Shown here: positions 1-8,730 of the stretch, in pieces
Numbering within the stretch: the first letter of the stretch is position 1
Layout of the letters: every line of letters starts with the position of its first letter
Source: Verrucomicrobiales bacterium
GTDB taxonomy: Bacteria > Verrucomicrobiota > Verrucomicrobiia > Limisphaerales > CAIMTB01
NCBI GenBank assembly: GCA_016795425.1
Contig: JAEUHG010000087.1
Coordinates: 19,410 to 83,409 of the forward strand
Reading direction: 5' to 3'
DNA length: 64,000 nt
Translations under genes and position numbers: made by a program
The notes under the pieces: generated by a model
What the model was told of the DNA's origin: nothing
Seen by the model: the letters and a program-made list of their open reading frames with translations, nothing else
Database searches by the model: none

Positions 1-1256
1 CGGTCGAACCGCAGATCTGCCAGGGCGAGCGCGGCAAATGCCTCGCGGCGCAACTCGGCCGTGTTCGAAACGGCGGCGGCACGGCGGATGGCATCGAGGG
101 CGTCGACGCGTTGACCCAACTCGCCGCTGCGCACGGTGGAGCGAGCTTGCGCGAGCAACGCGGCATAGAGTTGTTGCCGTGCCTCGTTCTCCGCAGCTTC
201 AGCGCGAAGCAGCGATTCCTGTGCTTGCTGGCGCAGTGCGGCTTCCCGGCCGCGACTCTCGGCGGCCATGCTCGCCCGGTAGTTGGCGAACAACACGGCA
301 ATCACCAGGCCGGCGAGAAGGGTCGCACCCACCGCGAGGCTGGCTCGTAATCGCGCATAGCGCCGCTGAAGCGCGCGCATGTGCCGAACGCTTTCGCCGC
401 TCTGCAGGAGCGCGAGGTCGGCCTGGAGTTCCACAGCGTTCCGATACCGGCGTTCACGTCGACCTTCGCTGGCTTTGAGAATGACATCGTGCAGTTCGAG
501 AACCTCGTCGCCCATGGACGGGTCCATCCAACTCGATGGAATGTCGGGAAATCGTTCCGGCGGCAACCCGGTGCTTGCTTCGTAAAGGACCAAACCCAAC
601 GCGTAGAGGTCCGCCGCCGGGGAGCCAGGCCCTTCCGGTGGAATGTAGCCTTCGGTTCCCACGAAGGTCCTGCCTTCGCCATTCGCGGCCACCAGCCCGA
701 GGTCGGCCAGTTTGGCGCGTCCATTGACGTAGATGATGTTGCCCGGCTTCACATCACGGTGGACCAGCCCCTGACGATGCAGTTCCGCCAATCCGCCCGT
801 GACATCGAGCGCCAGCCGGAGGCACTCGGAAGTCGACAGCCTGCCGCGGTTTTTGAGGTCGGCGCGAAGCGTGCGTGGGACGTACGCGCGTGAATGACGG
901 GCCTCGGAAGCGGAACGAGCGCTCGCGGGAATGGTTCCGGATAGCTCGTTCTCGACCTCTTCACCCGCGTTGGCATCATCCGCCAATTCCATCACGTAGA
1001 AGAAGTATCCCTCCACCTCGTTTCGTCCGACGTGCAACACGTGGACCAATCCTCCGGAACTTCGCGAAATCGGTTCGTACTTTTGAATGCCCGCGAACTC
1101 GCGATCGAAGGGCCGGTCGCTCTCGAACTGCTGGCGCCAAACAACTTTCACCGCGCGCAACGTGCCCATCACGTTTTGCGCCAGCCAAACCTCGCCATAG
1201 GCGCCGCGTCCGATGGGTCGAATCAGCGCGTAATCGGGAATCAAGGGCGGCTTCAC
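1..1256 (-). CDS. Serine/threonine protein kinase, C-terminus beyond the left edge
   Basis: Phosphorylates protein Ser/Thr residues. The reverse-strand frame is open from a GTG at 1256 to the edge, about 418 residues. It shows the glycine loop IGRGAYGEVW, the ATP-binding Lys in RAVKVVW, the catalytic loop HRDVKPGN and a DLG in place of DFG. After the kinase domain come a transmembrane segment (GATLLAGLVIAVLF) and an Ala/Glu/Arg-rich, probably coiled-coil stretch. That order is usual for planctomycete and verrucomicrobial kinases that end in WD40 or TPR repeats, but the tail is outside the window. It lies 76 bases after the ECF sigma gene on the same strand, so the two are probably co-transcribed. 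Start choice is moderate: no ATG fits upstream. Confidence 0.85.
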   Translation of the reverse strand, partial: MKPPLIPDYALIRPIGRGAYGEVWLAQNVMGTLRAVKVVWRQQFESDRPFDREFAGIQKYEPISRSSGGLVHVLHVGRNEVEGYFFYVMELADDANAGEEVENELSGTIPASARSASEARHSRAYVPRTLRADLKNRGRLSTSECLRLALDVTGGLAELHRQGLVHRDVKPGNIIYVNGRAKLADLGLVAANGEGRTFVGTEGYIPPEGPGSPAADLYALGLVLYEASTGLPPERFPDIPSSWMDPSMGDEVLELHDVILKASEGRRERRYRNAVELQADLALLQSGESVRHMRALQRRYARLRASLAVGATLLAGLVIAVLFANYRASMAAESRGREAALRQQAQESLLRAEAAENEARQQLYAALLAQARSTVRSGELGQRVDALDAIRRAAAVSNTAELRREAFAALALADLRFD

Positions 1257-1332
1257 AGGGGCGTTTCCCAGGCCATTGAAATGGGGCGCCGGTCCGGCTG
1301 TTCGCAACGACGGAAGACTGGATCGGCCTCGG

Positions 1333-1974
1333 TCATTCCATCTCTGTTCGCAATCGCTGCACCTCCGCCTGGATCAGCCGGCCGACCCGATGTCTTGCCA
1401 AATACACCAAGGGTAGGTTCACGCCGAGTTTGCGGGCCACCTGCGCCGCCGATGACTCGCCGGAGGTGGACAGTCGGAAGATCAGAAGCTGTCGGGAACT
1501 GACCCTGGCCCGCACCCGTCGAATCGCGGTCTTGAGCAGGTTGTCCTCCCACTCCCGTTGCCACACCTGGTCCAACGCATCGGCCGAGGCATCGGGCATT
1601 GCTTCGACCTCCGCGCTCGCGTCGTCGGAGAACGGTTCGCGCAGGAATTCCCTGCTTCCCTTCTGCGTCCGCCAGAAGACGTGAAGTCGCGAACGGGTCA
1701 CGGCTCGCAGCCACGACTTGAAGGAACCGGCGGAACGATCGTACCGAAAGCCCGGCATTCGGCGGGCGAGATAGATGAAGGTGTTTTGCACCACGTCCTG
1801 AGCCTCGGCATCCGTCAGTCCGGACTCGCGCGCGACGTTATAGATGAGTCGCCAATAGGTATCGAAGAACTCCTGCCAGCCCACCTGATCCTCCCAATTC
1901 CGTAATCGAGAAAGGAGGCTTTGCCGAGTGGCCAGCCTCGAGTCGGCCTCGGGCCGCGATCTCGTATCGGTCAT
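1333..1974 (-). CDS. ECF-type RNA polymerase sigma factor
   Basis: Sigma-70 family factor of about 213 residues from the ATG at 1974. The region 2 signature (WRLIYNVARESGLTDAEAQDVVQ then FIYLARRMPGF) and a C-terminal helix-turn-helix (SSAAQVARKLGVNLPLVYLARHRV) are visible. An in-frame ATG at 2034 would add 20 residues without sigma-like character, so I prefer 1974, which gives the MTDTRSR start expected for the family. It precedes the Ser/Thr kinase gene on the same strand. In Planctomycetes and Verrucomicrobia such ECF-kinase pairs are common, with the kinase thought to control the sigma factor instead of a classical anti-sigma factor. Target promoters are unknown. Confidence 0.88.
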   Translation of the reverse strand: MTDTRSRPEADSRLATRQSLLSRLRNWEDQVGWQEFFDTYWRLIYNVARESGLTDAEAQDVVQNTFIYLARRMPGFRYDRSAGSFKSWLRAVTRSRLHVFWRTQKGSREFLREPFSDDASAEVEAMPDASADALDQVWQREWEDNLLKTAIRRVRARVSSRQLLIFRLSTSGESSAAQVARKLGVNLPLVYLARHRVGRLIQAEVQRLRTEME

Positions 1975-2428
1975 ACACCGAATAGTAAGCCCGATACTTC
2001 CTGGATCTTTCGAGAAAATCTCAAATGGAGGCATCTCCGATTAGGCTACAGGAAAGATTCGAGTCCGGTACCGACGCCGAGAGGGTGAGAAAGCAAGAAG
2101 TCTGAAAGCCGTGTGGCTTGGTCGGTCGTCGACTTTCGCCACAACCAGAGGTCAACCGACGCCGCAGGACAGAGAAGTGACCATCGGAATCGGTATCGAA
2201 AAGTGGATTTCGTCTTCGGACTTGATCGAGTGGGGGGCTCGGTGGGAGGGACCGCATGGATCGAATCCGCGGCGCAAGCGGACCGTGCTCAACGGATGCG
2301 GAAGGAACGAAGTCCGGGCGGCTCTGCCAGGACCGGGGATGCCTGAATCCCCAGTTCTTCAGGCCGGTCAGTCGAGGTGCCCTGGGTGCCGTCTGGGCGA
2401 TCCGCATTCCCCAGCGCGATGTTCGCCT
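1975..2428. other. Intergenic region, no gene supported
   Basis: 454 bases between the astacin-like gene and the sigma gene, both on the minus strand. Open frames on both strands here are Arg/Pro/Ser-rich and match nothing I know. The only structure I see is a 7-bp hairpin, GCCTGAA at 2341-2347 with TTCAGGC at 2358-2364. It lies downstream of the protease gene but has no U-tract. The promoter of the sigma-kinase pair should be in the part nearest 1975, but I see no clear -35/-10 pair. Confidence 0.5.
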
Positions 2429-3220
2429 TTACTTGCTGGGATTCTTCACCCCGTAGACCAGACGAACCTTCTCGGCATCACCCTGACTGATCTTGTTCTC
2501 CGTCCATTGACCGATGACCTGGTCGAACTCCGTGCCGATCGGATCGATGACGGCACACGGACTTGTTCCGACTCCATCCTTGCACTCCGACTCGCACTTT
2601 GACGCCCAACAGGTGCGGTAGTGCATGATGGACCGGTAGTCGTAATCGGGGGTGATGACAATCCAATTGGTCTTGGGCACCCAATCGTAGTCCGGCTCTC
2701 GGCCGGGCTTGATGTGCTCGTAGTGGATGGTGACATATCGATCCCGGTCCCATCGCTGATGCTCATGAATGAGGCCGAGCGCATGTCCCAACTCATGGGC
2801 GAGCATCCAGGGTCCCTGTCGCCACCAGAAGGCAGTGATGTTCACATCCAAGCGCGATCCTTGGCGAAAGCCATTGAAGGTCGTGTTGTTGCCCGCCTCC
2901 ATATTGCCCGTGAAGTAAACGTACTCCTTCTCGGTGGTACGCGGGATGAAGGTGATATTCGCACCGGTCTCCATCCACAGGCGCATGGCCAGCTTGGCGG
3001 TGGCCGCCTGCTCGGGGTTCAGTTTCGAAAGATCAAAGGGAATGATGCCGTTCGGCCAAGGTGCCGGCTTTTCCGACTTGGCATCGACGTGGGCGGGGTC
3101 GGAGGTCGACTCCGAGTTCTGAGTCAGACCTGGAGGCGTCAGCAGGCCGAGCGCCAGCATTCCCAAGAGCAAGGGGTGGCGCGGCCCGCGGGGTGTGGGT
3201 GGGAATGATTGGCTCGCCAT
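2429..3220 (-). CDS. Secreted astacin-like (M12A) zinc metalloprotease
   Basis: Zinc endopeptidase, probably exported. From the ATG at 3220 the protein is 263 residues. An N-terminal hydrophobic segment (LLLGMLALGLL) serves as signal peptide. The zinc site HELGHALGLIHEHQRWDRD (His142, Glu143, His146, His152) matches the astacin consensus HExxHxxGxxHExxRxDRD, and SIMHY at 197-201 is the Met-turn with its zinc-binding Tyr. Several Cys follow the Met-turn and may form disulfides. The usual N-terminal propeptide is very short here. The frame extends upstream to 3373 but that part is Arg-rich and precedes the signal peptide, so 3220 is the better start. The gene stands alone, divergent from the ilv operon. 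Confidence 0.88.
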   Translation of the reverse strand: MASQSFPPTPRGPRHPLLLGMLALGLLTPPGLTQNSESTSDPAHVDAKSEKPAPWPNGIIPFDLSKLNPEQAATAKLAMRLWMETGANITFIPRTTEKEYVYFTGNMEAGNNTTFNGFRQGSRLDVNITAFWWRQGPWMLAHELGHALGLIHEHQRWDRDRYVTIHYEHIKPGREPDYDWVPKTNWIVITPDYDYRSIMHYRTCWASKCESECKDGVGTSPCAVIDPIGTEFDQVIGQWTENKISQGDAEKVRLVYGVKNPSK

Positions 3221-3427
3221 CTTTTTGGAGGCTCGAATGATGTCGAGGCAGGTACAATCTGAAAAACACCGCCAGGGGTGGCCTTGGGGGTGAACCTTGG
3301 CGCGGAGGAAGCAGCTCGACATTCGCCGCGCTCGCCCCCGGCAGGCCGCGCCATCCGTGCCGGCCCTTGTCAATGTCTCTGTAAAACCGTTTGACGGGTT
3401 GGAGGGGGGATCGATAGGTTTCGGCCC

Positions 3428-3487
3428 GTGACTCGAATCGCGGTAGCCAGCCTACTCGTCGTCGTAGTCCCCGTTATTGGGGGCTGA
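3428..3487 (+). CDS. Branched-chain amino acid leader peptide (attenuation) upstream of ilvH
   Basis: Twenty codons from GTG 3428 to TGA 3485-3487 read MTRIAVASLLVVVVPVIGG. Ten of the 19 residues are Ile, Val or Leu, with Leu-Leu-Val-Val-Val-Val consecutive. The stop codon is followed at once by an 8-bp hairpin and then by an intrinsic terminator, 118 bases before ilvH. This is the layout of ilv/leu leader peptides in other bacteria, where slow translation of scarce codons changes RNA folding. It may be translated with almost no 5' leader: a TTGACG at 3391-3396 with a GATAGG-like -10 at 3413-3418 would put the RNA start close to the GTG. No protein evidence exists. A chance hydrophobic frame is possible but unlikely in this position. 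Confidence 0.65.
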   Translation: MTRIAVASLLVVVVPVIGG

Positions 3488-3529
3488 CGCGCGATCTGTA
3501 AGCTTGGTCATCCGCTGGCAGATCGCCCG
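3488..3529 (+). promoter_or_regulatory. Putative antiterminator hairpin of the ilv leader
   Basis: GCGATCTG at 3491-3498 pairs perfectly with CAGATCGC at 3519-3526. Past one C-C mismatch the stem can extend by two pairs to 3488 and 3529, which would use four bases of the 5' arm of the terminator and make the two folds compete. The 5' arm begins directly after the leader-peptide stop, so a ribosome pausing there would cover it. A further alternative pairing exists between CCGCTGG (3512-3518) and CCAGCGG (3563-3569). Confidence 0.55.
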
Positions 3530-3562
3530 CACTCCTGGACGAGGGAGGCGGGTTTTTGTTTT
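3526..3562 (+). terminator. Intrinsic terminator (attenuator) in the ilvH leader
   Basis: Stem CCCGC-A-CTCC (3526-3535) with GGAGGCGGG (3544-3552): nine G-C-rich pairs with a single bulged A and an 8-base loop. It is followed by TTTTTGTTTT (3553-3562). It lies upstream of ilvH on the same strand and downstream of a BCAA-rich mini-ORF, so it is read as an attenuator and not as the end of another gene. Confidence 0.75.
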
Positions 3563-3604
3563 CCAGCGGTTGAACCGTTCCGCGACGAGCCTGCAAAGGA
3601 CGCT

Positions 3605-4078
3605 ATGCGACATACAATCTCGGTGCTGGTGGAGAACAAGTTCGGCGTGCTGACGCGCGTGGCCGGACTGTTCAGCGGCCGCGGCTACAACATTGATTCG
3701 CTCAATGTCGCGCCGACCCATGACTCGACCCTTTCCCGAATGACGATTGTCACCACGGGCGATGACGCGACCGTCGAGCAAATCGTCAAGCAGCTCAACA
3801 AGCTGGTGGATACCGTCAAGGTGATCGACTACTGCAAAGGCGACTATATCGACCGCGAGTTGGTCCTGTTGAAGGTCAAGGCGGAGCCGAACAACCGCGC
3901 CGAGATTTGTCAGATGGCGGAATTGTTTCGGGCGAAAGTGGTCGACGTCCAGCCGGACAGTCTGACCATTGAAATCACGGGCGGCGAATCGAAGATCGAG
4001 AAGTTCATTCTGTTGATGAAGAGCTTCGGGATCTGCGATCTGACCCGGACCGGCCAAGTGGCTTTGCCACGCGCCTGA
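3605..4078 (+). CDS. ilvH: Acetolactate synthase, small (regulatory) subunit
   Basis: Regulatory subunit of acetohydroxyacid synthase, which makes acetolactate and acetohydroxybutyrate in Val/Leu/Ile synthesis; it confers valine feedback inhibition. 157 residues, the normal length. The N-terminal ACT domain is clear ([31 protein letters not shown] then TRMT-like SRMTIV), followed by the family C-terminal domain. A good ribosome site AAGGA (3596-3600) lies four bases before the ATG at 3605. The catalytic subunit gene ilvB, usually immediately upstream, is not in the window. Its place is taken by the leader peptide and attenuator, so subunit synthesis must be coordinated in another way. Confidence 0.97.
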   Translation: MRHTISVLVENKFGVLTRVAGLFSGRGYNIDSLNVAPTHDSTLSRMTIVTTGDDATVEQIVKQLNKLVDTVKVIDYCKGDYIDRELVLLKVKAEPNNRAEICQMAELFRAKVVDVQPDSLTIEITGGESKIEKFILLMKSFGICDLTRTGQVALPRA

Positions 4079-4194
4079 CCCAGCGAGAGCGCCACCAAGG
4101 GCCGGACGCCGAGGTGAACGGGAGTGCATCTCGACCTCGACCCCGGTCCCGGGACCCGACATTCTTAACAACCTGTCTACGACACCAACGATTC

Positions 4195-5220
4195 ATGCCA
4201 GCCAAAATCTATACTGAGAAGGACGCCGATCTCGGCGTGTTGCAGGGGAAGACGCTTGCCGTACTGGGATTTGGATCCCAGGGACACGCGCACGCGTTGA
4301 ATCTCAAGGACTCCGGCCTCCAGGTCATCATCGGCTTGTACGAGGGGAGCAAGTCCATCGCCGTCGCGCGCGAGATGGGATTCGAGGTGGTCACCACGGC
4401 CGAGGCGGTGCGTCGGGCCGACGTGATCATGGTGGCGCTGCCCGACACCAAGCAGGCGGCGGCGTACGAGAAGGACATCGCGCCCAACCTGGCGAAGGGC
4501 AAAACGCTGCTTTTCAGCCATGGTTTCTCGATCCACTTCAAGACCATTGTCCCGCCGAAGGACGTCGCGGTGATCCTGGTGGCACCGAAGGGGCCGGGCC
4601 ACATCGTCCGCCGGCAATTCGTCGAGGGCAAAGGAGTGCCGAGCCTGATCGCGATCTATCAGGATCCGGGCAAGAAAGCCAAGAAAGTGGCGCTGGCCTG
4701 GGCCAAGGGCATCGGCGGGGCGCGTGCCGGCGTGATTGAAACCACGTTCAAAGAGGAGACGGAGACCGACTTGTTCGGGGAGCAGACCGTGCTCTGCGGC
4801 GGTTGCAGTGCGCTGGTGCTGGCCGGATTCGAGACGCTGGTGGAGGCGGGTTATTCTCCCGAGATGGCGTACTTCGAGTGTCTGCACGAGCTGAAGCTCA
4901 TCGTCGACTTGATGAACGAGTCGGGCATCAGCGGCATGCGGTTCTCGGTCTCCGAGACCGCGAAGTGGGGGGATGTGAGCGTGGGACCGAAGATTATCGA
5001 TGCTTCGGTGAAGAAGCGCATGAAAGCGGCGCTGAAGGACATCCAGTCCGGCAAGTTTGCGCGGGAGTGGGTCAAGGAATACCAAGGCGGTTATAAGCGC
5101 TATAACGCGCTCCTCGCTGCCGGCCAGAAACACCCGATCGAGAAGGTCGGCGAGAAGCTGCGCTCCATGATGCCGTGGATGAAGAAGCGGCAGACCAAGG
5201 GCGTGCAGGCCGCCTATTGA
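4195..5220 (+). CDS. ilvC: Ketol-acid reductoisomerase (NADP+), class I
   Basis: Second enzyme of branched-chain amino acid synthesis: Mg-dependent alkyl migration and NADPH reduction of acetolactate or acetohydroxybutyrate. 341 residues from the ATG at 4195, typical of class I. Visible are the dinucleotide-binding loop [17 protein letters not shown] (from residue 25), HGFSIHF, the PKGPGH motif and the metal-binding stretch [14 protein letters not shown]. An upstream in-frame extension (from 4114) is Arg/Pro-rich and not family-like. It lies 116 bases after ilvH and 84 before ileS on the same strand, and so probably belongs to the attenuated operon. Confidence 0.97.
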   Translation: MPAKIYTEKDADLGVLQGKTLAVLGFGSQGHAHALNLKDSGLQVIIGLYEGSKSIAVAREMGFEVVTTAEAVRRADVIMVALPDTKQAAAYEKDIAPNLAKGKTLLFSHGFSIHFKTIVPPKDVAVILVAPKGPGHIVRRQFVEGKGVPSLIAIYQDPGKKAKKVALAWAKGIGGARAGVIETTFKEETETDLFGEQTVLCGGCSALVLAGFETLVEAGYSPEMAYFECLHELKLIVDLMNESGISGMRFSVSETAKWGDVSVGPKIIDASVKKRMKAALKDIQSGKFAREWVKEYQGGYKRYNALLAAGQKHPIEKVGEKLRSMMPWMKKRQTKGVQAAY

Positions 5221-5267
5221 CCGTCGGGGCCGCCTCAGCGACCCCGGCCACGCCAACGCTCTACTGA

Positions 5268-5294
5268 GAACGCCGGGCCGAAGGTCCGGCGTTC
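5268..5294 (+). other. Perfect 9-bp hairpin between ilvC and ileS
   Basis: GAACGCCGG (5268-5276) pairs with CCGGCGTTC (5286-5294) around a 9-base loop, ending 10 bases before the ileS ATG. There is no U-tract, so it is not a standard terminator. It could tune ileS translation or mRNA processing. Confidence 0.45.
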
Positions 5295-5304
5295 CCTGCC
5301 CTCG

Positions 5305-8145
5305 ATGGACTACAAGACGACACTGAACCTTCCCCAGACCGGCTTCGCGATGAAGGCGGATCTGGTGATTCGGGAACCTGAGCGCCTCAGGAAATGGGAG
5401 GCGGCGCGCCTTTACGAGGAGGTCCAAGCGAAGCGGGCCGGGGCAAGCGACGTGTTTGTGCTGCACGACGGTCCGCCCTTTGCCAATGGCGACGTGCACG
5501 TCGGCACGGCGCTGAACAAGGTGCTGAAGGACATTGTCATCAAGTACAAGAGCCTGCGCGGTTATCGGGCTCCGTACGTGCCCGGGTGGGACTGCCACGG
5601 GTTGCCCATCGAATTCAAGGTCAGCCAGGAGATGCGGAAGGGCGGGGACACCGCCAGCGATCCGGCGACCATTCGCAAACTGTGCGAGGATTACGCCCGG
5701 CGCTACATCGACCTTCAGCGGGAGCAGTTCAAGCGGTTGGGTGTGCTGGGCGATTGGGAGCATCCGTATCTCACGATGCAGCGGGAGTACGAGGCCGAGG
5801 AATTGCGGCTGTTTGCGCGCATCGTGGAACGCGGGTTCGTCTACCGTGGCAAGAAGCCGGTTTATTGGAGCATTCCCTGCCGCACGGCACTCGCGGAAGC
5901 GGAAGTGGAGTATCAGGACCACGTCAGCCAGAGCGTGTACGTGAAGTTCCCGGTCATCGGTCATCCCGGGACTTTTCTCCTCATTTGGACCACGACCCCC
6001 TGGACGCTACCGGCCAATCTGGCGGTGGCGTACCACAGCCAATTCTTCTATTCGCAGGTAATGGTCGGAGAAGAGACTTACATCCTCTCCACCATGCTGC
6101 TGGATCAGGTCTCTAAGAAGGCGGGTTGGGAGGGATACCAAATCGTGCGGACACTGGACGCCTCGGTGCTTTCGCAGATCGAGTATCAGCATCCGTTCTG
6201 TGCGCGGACCGGGCGTTTGTTGCCGGGAGACAGTTTTGTGACCAACGATGCCGGCACCGGATTTGTGCACTGCGCACCGGGCCACGGCAACGAGGACTAC
6301 CTCCTGGGACTGGAGCACGGGTTGCCGGTTTACTCGCCCGTCGATGACGACGGACGCTTCGCCCACACCTCCGACTTGCCCGTCGAACAGCAGATGCCGG
6401 CCGAGATGCTGGGAAAATCCATCCTGGAGAAGCATGGCAAGAGCGAGGCGAACGAGGTGGTGCTGCACACGTTGAGGGCGCGGCAGTTGCTTCTGCACCA
6501 GGAGAACTACCATCACAGTTATCCCCATTGCTGGCGCAGCAAGACCCCGATCATTTTCCGTGCCATGGACCAGTGGTTTGTGCGCGTGGATCACGAGACG
6601 CACGGCGCGCGGTTCCGGGACGCGGCATTGGCCGAGATCGGACGGGTCGCATGGATCCCGGACTGGGGTGTGAACCGGATCAAGGGCGCGGTGGAGTCGC
6701 GTCCGGACTGGTGCATCTCCCGCCAGCGATCCTGGGGGGTGCCGATTCCTGCATTCTACTCCGCCAACGGCGAGGCGTTCCTGGACGCGCGGATCGTGCG
6801 GCGGACCGCGGATTTGTTCGAGAAACACGGATCCAACATCTGGTTTGAACGCCCGGCGGCGGAGCTGTGGAATCTGGTGAAGCCGGAGGATTGGGCGGGA
6901 CCGGAGCCGGTCTCCAAGTCGCAGGATACCCTGGATGTCTGGATCGATTCCGGATCGTCATCGGCGGCGGTGATTGCGCGGCGGCCGGAGTTGCGGGGGG
7001 CGGGCGAGCGGCCGTTCCAATGCGACATGTATCTGGAAGGGAGCGACCAGCACCGAGGTTGGTTCCAGTCTTCGTTGTTGTTGAGCCTGGCGGGCAACGG
7101 GGCGGCGCCGTACCGGACCGTTTTGACGCACGGTTTCATGGTGGATGCGGATCGTGAGAAGATTTCGAAGAGCAAGCAGGGCCAAGGCGGGTATCAGAAG
7201 CCGCAAACCGCCGAGCGTTACGTCAAGGAATATGGCGCGGACGTGCTGCGTCTCTGGGTGGCGTCGCAGGACTTTCGAAACGACATCGTGGTGAGCGAGG
7301 AGCGTCTGCAAAAGGTCGGCGAGACCTACCGGCTCATCCGCAACGCCCTGCGGTACCAATTGTCGAATCTATATGACTTCGATCCGGCGCGGCATGCGGT
7401 GCCGGAGTCGGAACTCGACGGTTTGGATCGATGGATACTCGGCGAGTTCGGCGCCCTCGAGCAGGAGGTGGTACGCGCCTACGACCTGTGCGAGTACCAT
7501 GTCGTGTACCAGCGACTTTCGCAGTTCGTGGCCGTGCAGTTGAGTGCGGTTTATCACGACGTGGTGAAGGACCGACTGTACACCGACCCGGCGGCGTCCC
7601 GTCGTCGACGGTCCACTCAAACCGCATTGCACCGTTTGGTGAGCGGTCTTTGCCAGATGCTGGCGCCCGTGCTCGTGTTCACGGCGGACGAGGCATGGGA
7701 GTTCATTCCGGGTCGGACGTCGGCGAGCGTGCATCTGAGCGATTGGAATCCGAAGTCGCTGCTATTGAGCGAGGCGGACCGGGCGCGTTGGGAATGGCTC
7801 TTGCACACACGCGAGGCGGTGTTGCCGGTGCTCGAGAAAGCGCGGCAAGCGAAGCAGATCGGCAAGGCGTTGGAAGCCTCGGCGCGGCTTCAGATCCCGG
7901 CGGCCCAGGCCGGCTTCATCGCGGGAGCCGAGGAGGCTTTGCGCGAACTGCTCAACGTTTCGCAACTGGAAGTGGAGACGGTGGCTGAATTTCAGGAACT
8001 GACCGTCACCATTGGGCCGGCGGCCGGCACTAAGTGCGAGCGGTGCTGGCACTGGGAATCGGACGTCGGTCACCATGACACGCACCCGACTCTTTGCGGG
8101 CGATGCGTGCGGGCCGTCGAGGAAGCGTGCAAGGCGACCGCCTGA
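5305..8145 (+). CDS. ileS: Isoleucyl-tRNA synthetase
   Basis: Charges tRNA-Ile with isoleucine. 946 residues, the standard bacterial length. The class I HIGH-type motif is PPFANGDVHVG (57-67) and the KMSKS loop is KISKS (619-623). The CP1 editing domain contains the expected TTTPWTLPANLA segment. A C-terminal zinc ribbon has Cys911/914 (CERC) and Cys931/934 (CGRC). MDYKTTLNLPQTGFAMK is a normal N-terminus, so the ATG at 5305 is used. Its position directly after ilvC places IleRS downstream of the BCAA attenuator, which links tRNA charging to precursor supply. I see no T-box upstream. Confidence 0.98.
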   Translation: MDYKTTLNLPQTGFAMKADLVIREPERLRKWEAARLYEEVQAKRAGASDVFVLHDGPPFANGDVHVGTALNKVLKDIVIKYKSLRGYRAPYVPGWDCHGLPIEFKVSQEMRKGGDTASDPATIRKLCEDYARRYIDLQREQFKRLGVLGDWEHPYLTMQREYEAEELRLFARIVERGFVYRGKKPVYWSIPCRTALAEAEVEYQDHVSQSVYVKFPVIGHPGTFLLIWTTTPWTLPANLAVAYHSQFFYSQVMVGEETYILSTMLLDQVSKKAGWEGYQIVRTLDASVLSQIEYQHPFCARTGRLLPGDSFVTNDAGTGFVHCAPGHGNEDYLLGLEHGLPVYSPVDDDGRFAHTSDLPVEQQMPAEMLGKSILEKHGKSEANEVVLHTLRARQLLLHQENYHHSYPHCWRSKTPIIFRAMDQWFVRVDHETHGARFRDAALAEIGRVAWIPDWGVNRIKGAVESRPDWCISRQRSWGVPIPAFYSANGEAFLDARIVRRTADLFEKHGSNIWFERPAAELWNLVKPEDWAGPEPVSKSQDTLDVWIDSGSSSAAVIARRPELRGAGERPFQCDMYLEGSDQHRGWFQSSLLLSLAGNGAAPYRTVLTHGFMVDADREKISKSKQGQGGYQKPQTAERYVKEYGADVLRLWVASQDFRNDIVVSEERLQKVGETYRLIRNALRYQLSNLYDFDPARHAVPESELDGLDRWILGEFGALEQEVVRAYDLCEYHVVYQRLSQFVAVQLSAVYHDVVKDRLYTDPAASRRRRSTQTALHRLVSGLCQMLAPVLVFTADEAWEFIPGRTSASVHLSDWNPKSLLLSEADRARWEWLLHTREAVLPVLEKARQAKQIGKALEASARLQIPAAQAGFIAGAEEALRELLNVSQLEVETVAEFQELTVTIGPAAGTKCERCWHWESDVGHHDTHPTLCGRCVRAVEEACKATA

Positions 8146-8223
8146 TGGGAGATGCTTCGCCGTCGACCTGGGTGCCGCGCCAAGCGGACAGGTTTGGGGG
8201 AGGGAGCCTCGGGTACCGTCAAA

Positions 8224-8730
8224 TCAGGGGCGGTTGGGTTCGGCGTGGGTGAGGGGCGCCGCCGCCGCCGCGGGAGATTCACTGGCATCAAGGGAGGCCT
8301 TTTTCGGCGGATTGTCGGGGCCCCGGTTCTTTTCCTTGTCCGCCCGCGGCACGCGAAGTTCACGGTGGCGTTTGAGCAGTTCGTCGAACTTGCCACGTTG
8401 TTCGGGGGTGAGTTCCGCGCTGATGCCCTCGCGAACCTGCTTCATTTCGGCCTTCAACCGGGGTTGGCAGGTATCCCAGAACTGTCGCATGCGACCCTGT
8501 CCATCGTGGAGGATGGCGTCGATTCTTTTGGCCTGTTCCGGTGACAGCAGTAGCTCCTCCTGCATTTTCTGGAGTGGAGCGAATCGGCTGTCGAGCAGGG
8601 TGCCCATGCCGGCGTCTCGACCGCGGCCATGGCCGGAGTTGGCGTTGACCGTGCGTTGCGCGAGCATGCCGGTGACGACACCGAGGCCAAAGATGAGGCC
8701 GGCGGCGACGATGACCTTCCAGTGTCTCAC
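8224..8730 (-). CDS. Periplasmic CnrX/ZraP/Spy-like protein
   Basis: 168 residues. An N-terminal membrane anchor or signal (VIVAAGLIFGLGVVTGML) is followed by two helical repeats with LTPEQ-type motifs: LLLSPEQAKRIDAIL and AELTPEQRGKFDELLKRHRE. This is the pattern of the heavy-metal-resistance/Spy periplasmic family, which senses or chaperones in the envelope. The tail is Lys/Pro/Ala-rich and disordered. Its start overlaps the stop of the preceding small membrane protein by ATGA (8727-8730), so translation is coupled. As the third gene after an ECF sigma factor, it probably acts in the same signalling unit, as a sensor comparable to CnrX. Metal specificity cannot be read. Confidence 0.72.
   Translation of the reverse strand: MRHWKVIVAAGLIFGLGVVTGMLAQRTVNANSGHGRGRDAGMGTLLDSRFAPLQKMQEELLLSPEQAKRIDAILHDGQGRMRQFWDTCQPRLKAEMKQVREGISAELTPEQRGKFDELLKRHRELRVPRADKEKNRGPDNPPKKASLDASESPAAAAAPLTHAEPNRP

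Noticed and set aside
2021..2407. A 128-residue minus-strand frame upstream of the ECF sigma gene
   Set aside because: Pro/Arg/Ser-rich, no conserved motif, and it would overlap the region expected to hold the sigma promoter.
5268..5294. The ilvC-ileS hairpin as an intrinsic terminator
   Set aside because: The stem is perfect, but no run of T follows, so ileS is still considered part of the operon.
4177..5964. A 595-residue open frame on the minus strand opposite ilvC and ileS
   Set aside because: It is a mirror of two certain genes in a high-GC sequence; its Arg/His/Leu-rich translation has no domain pattern.
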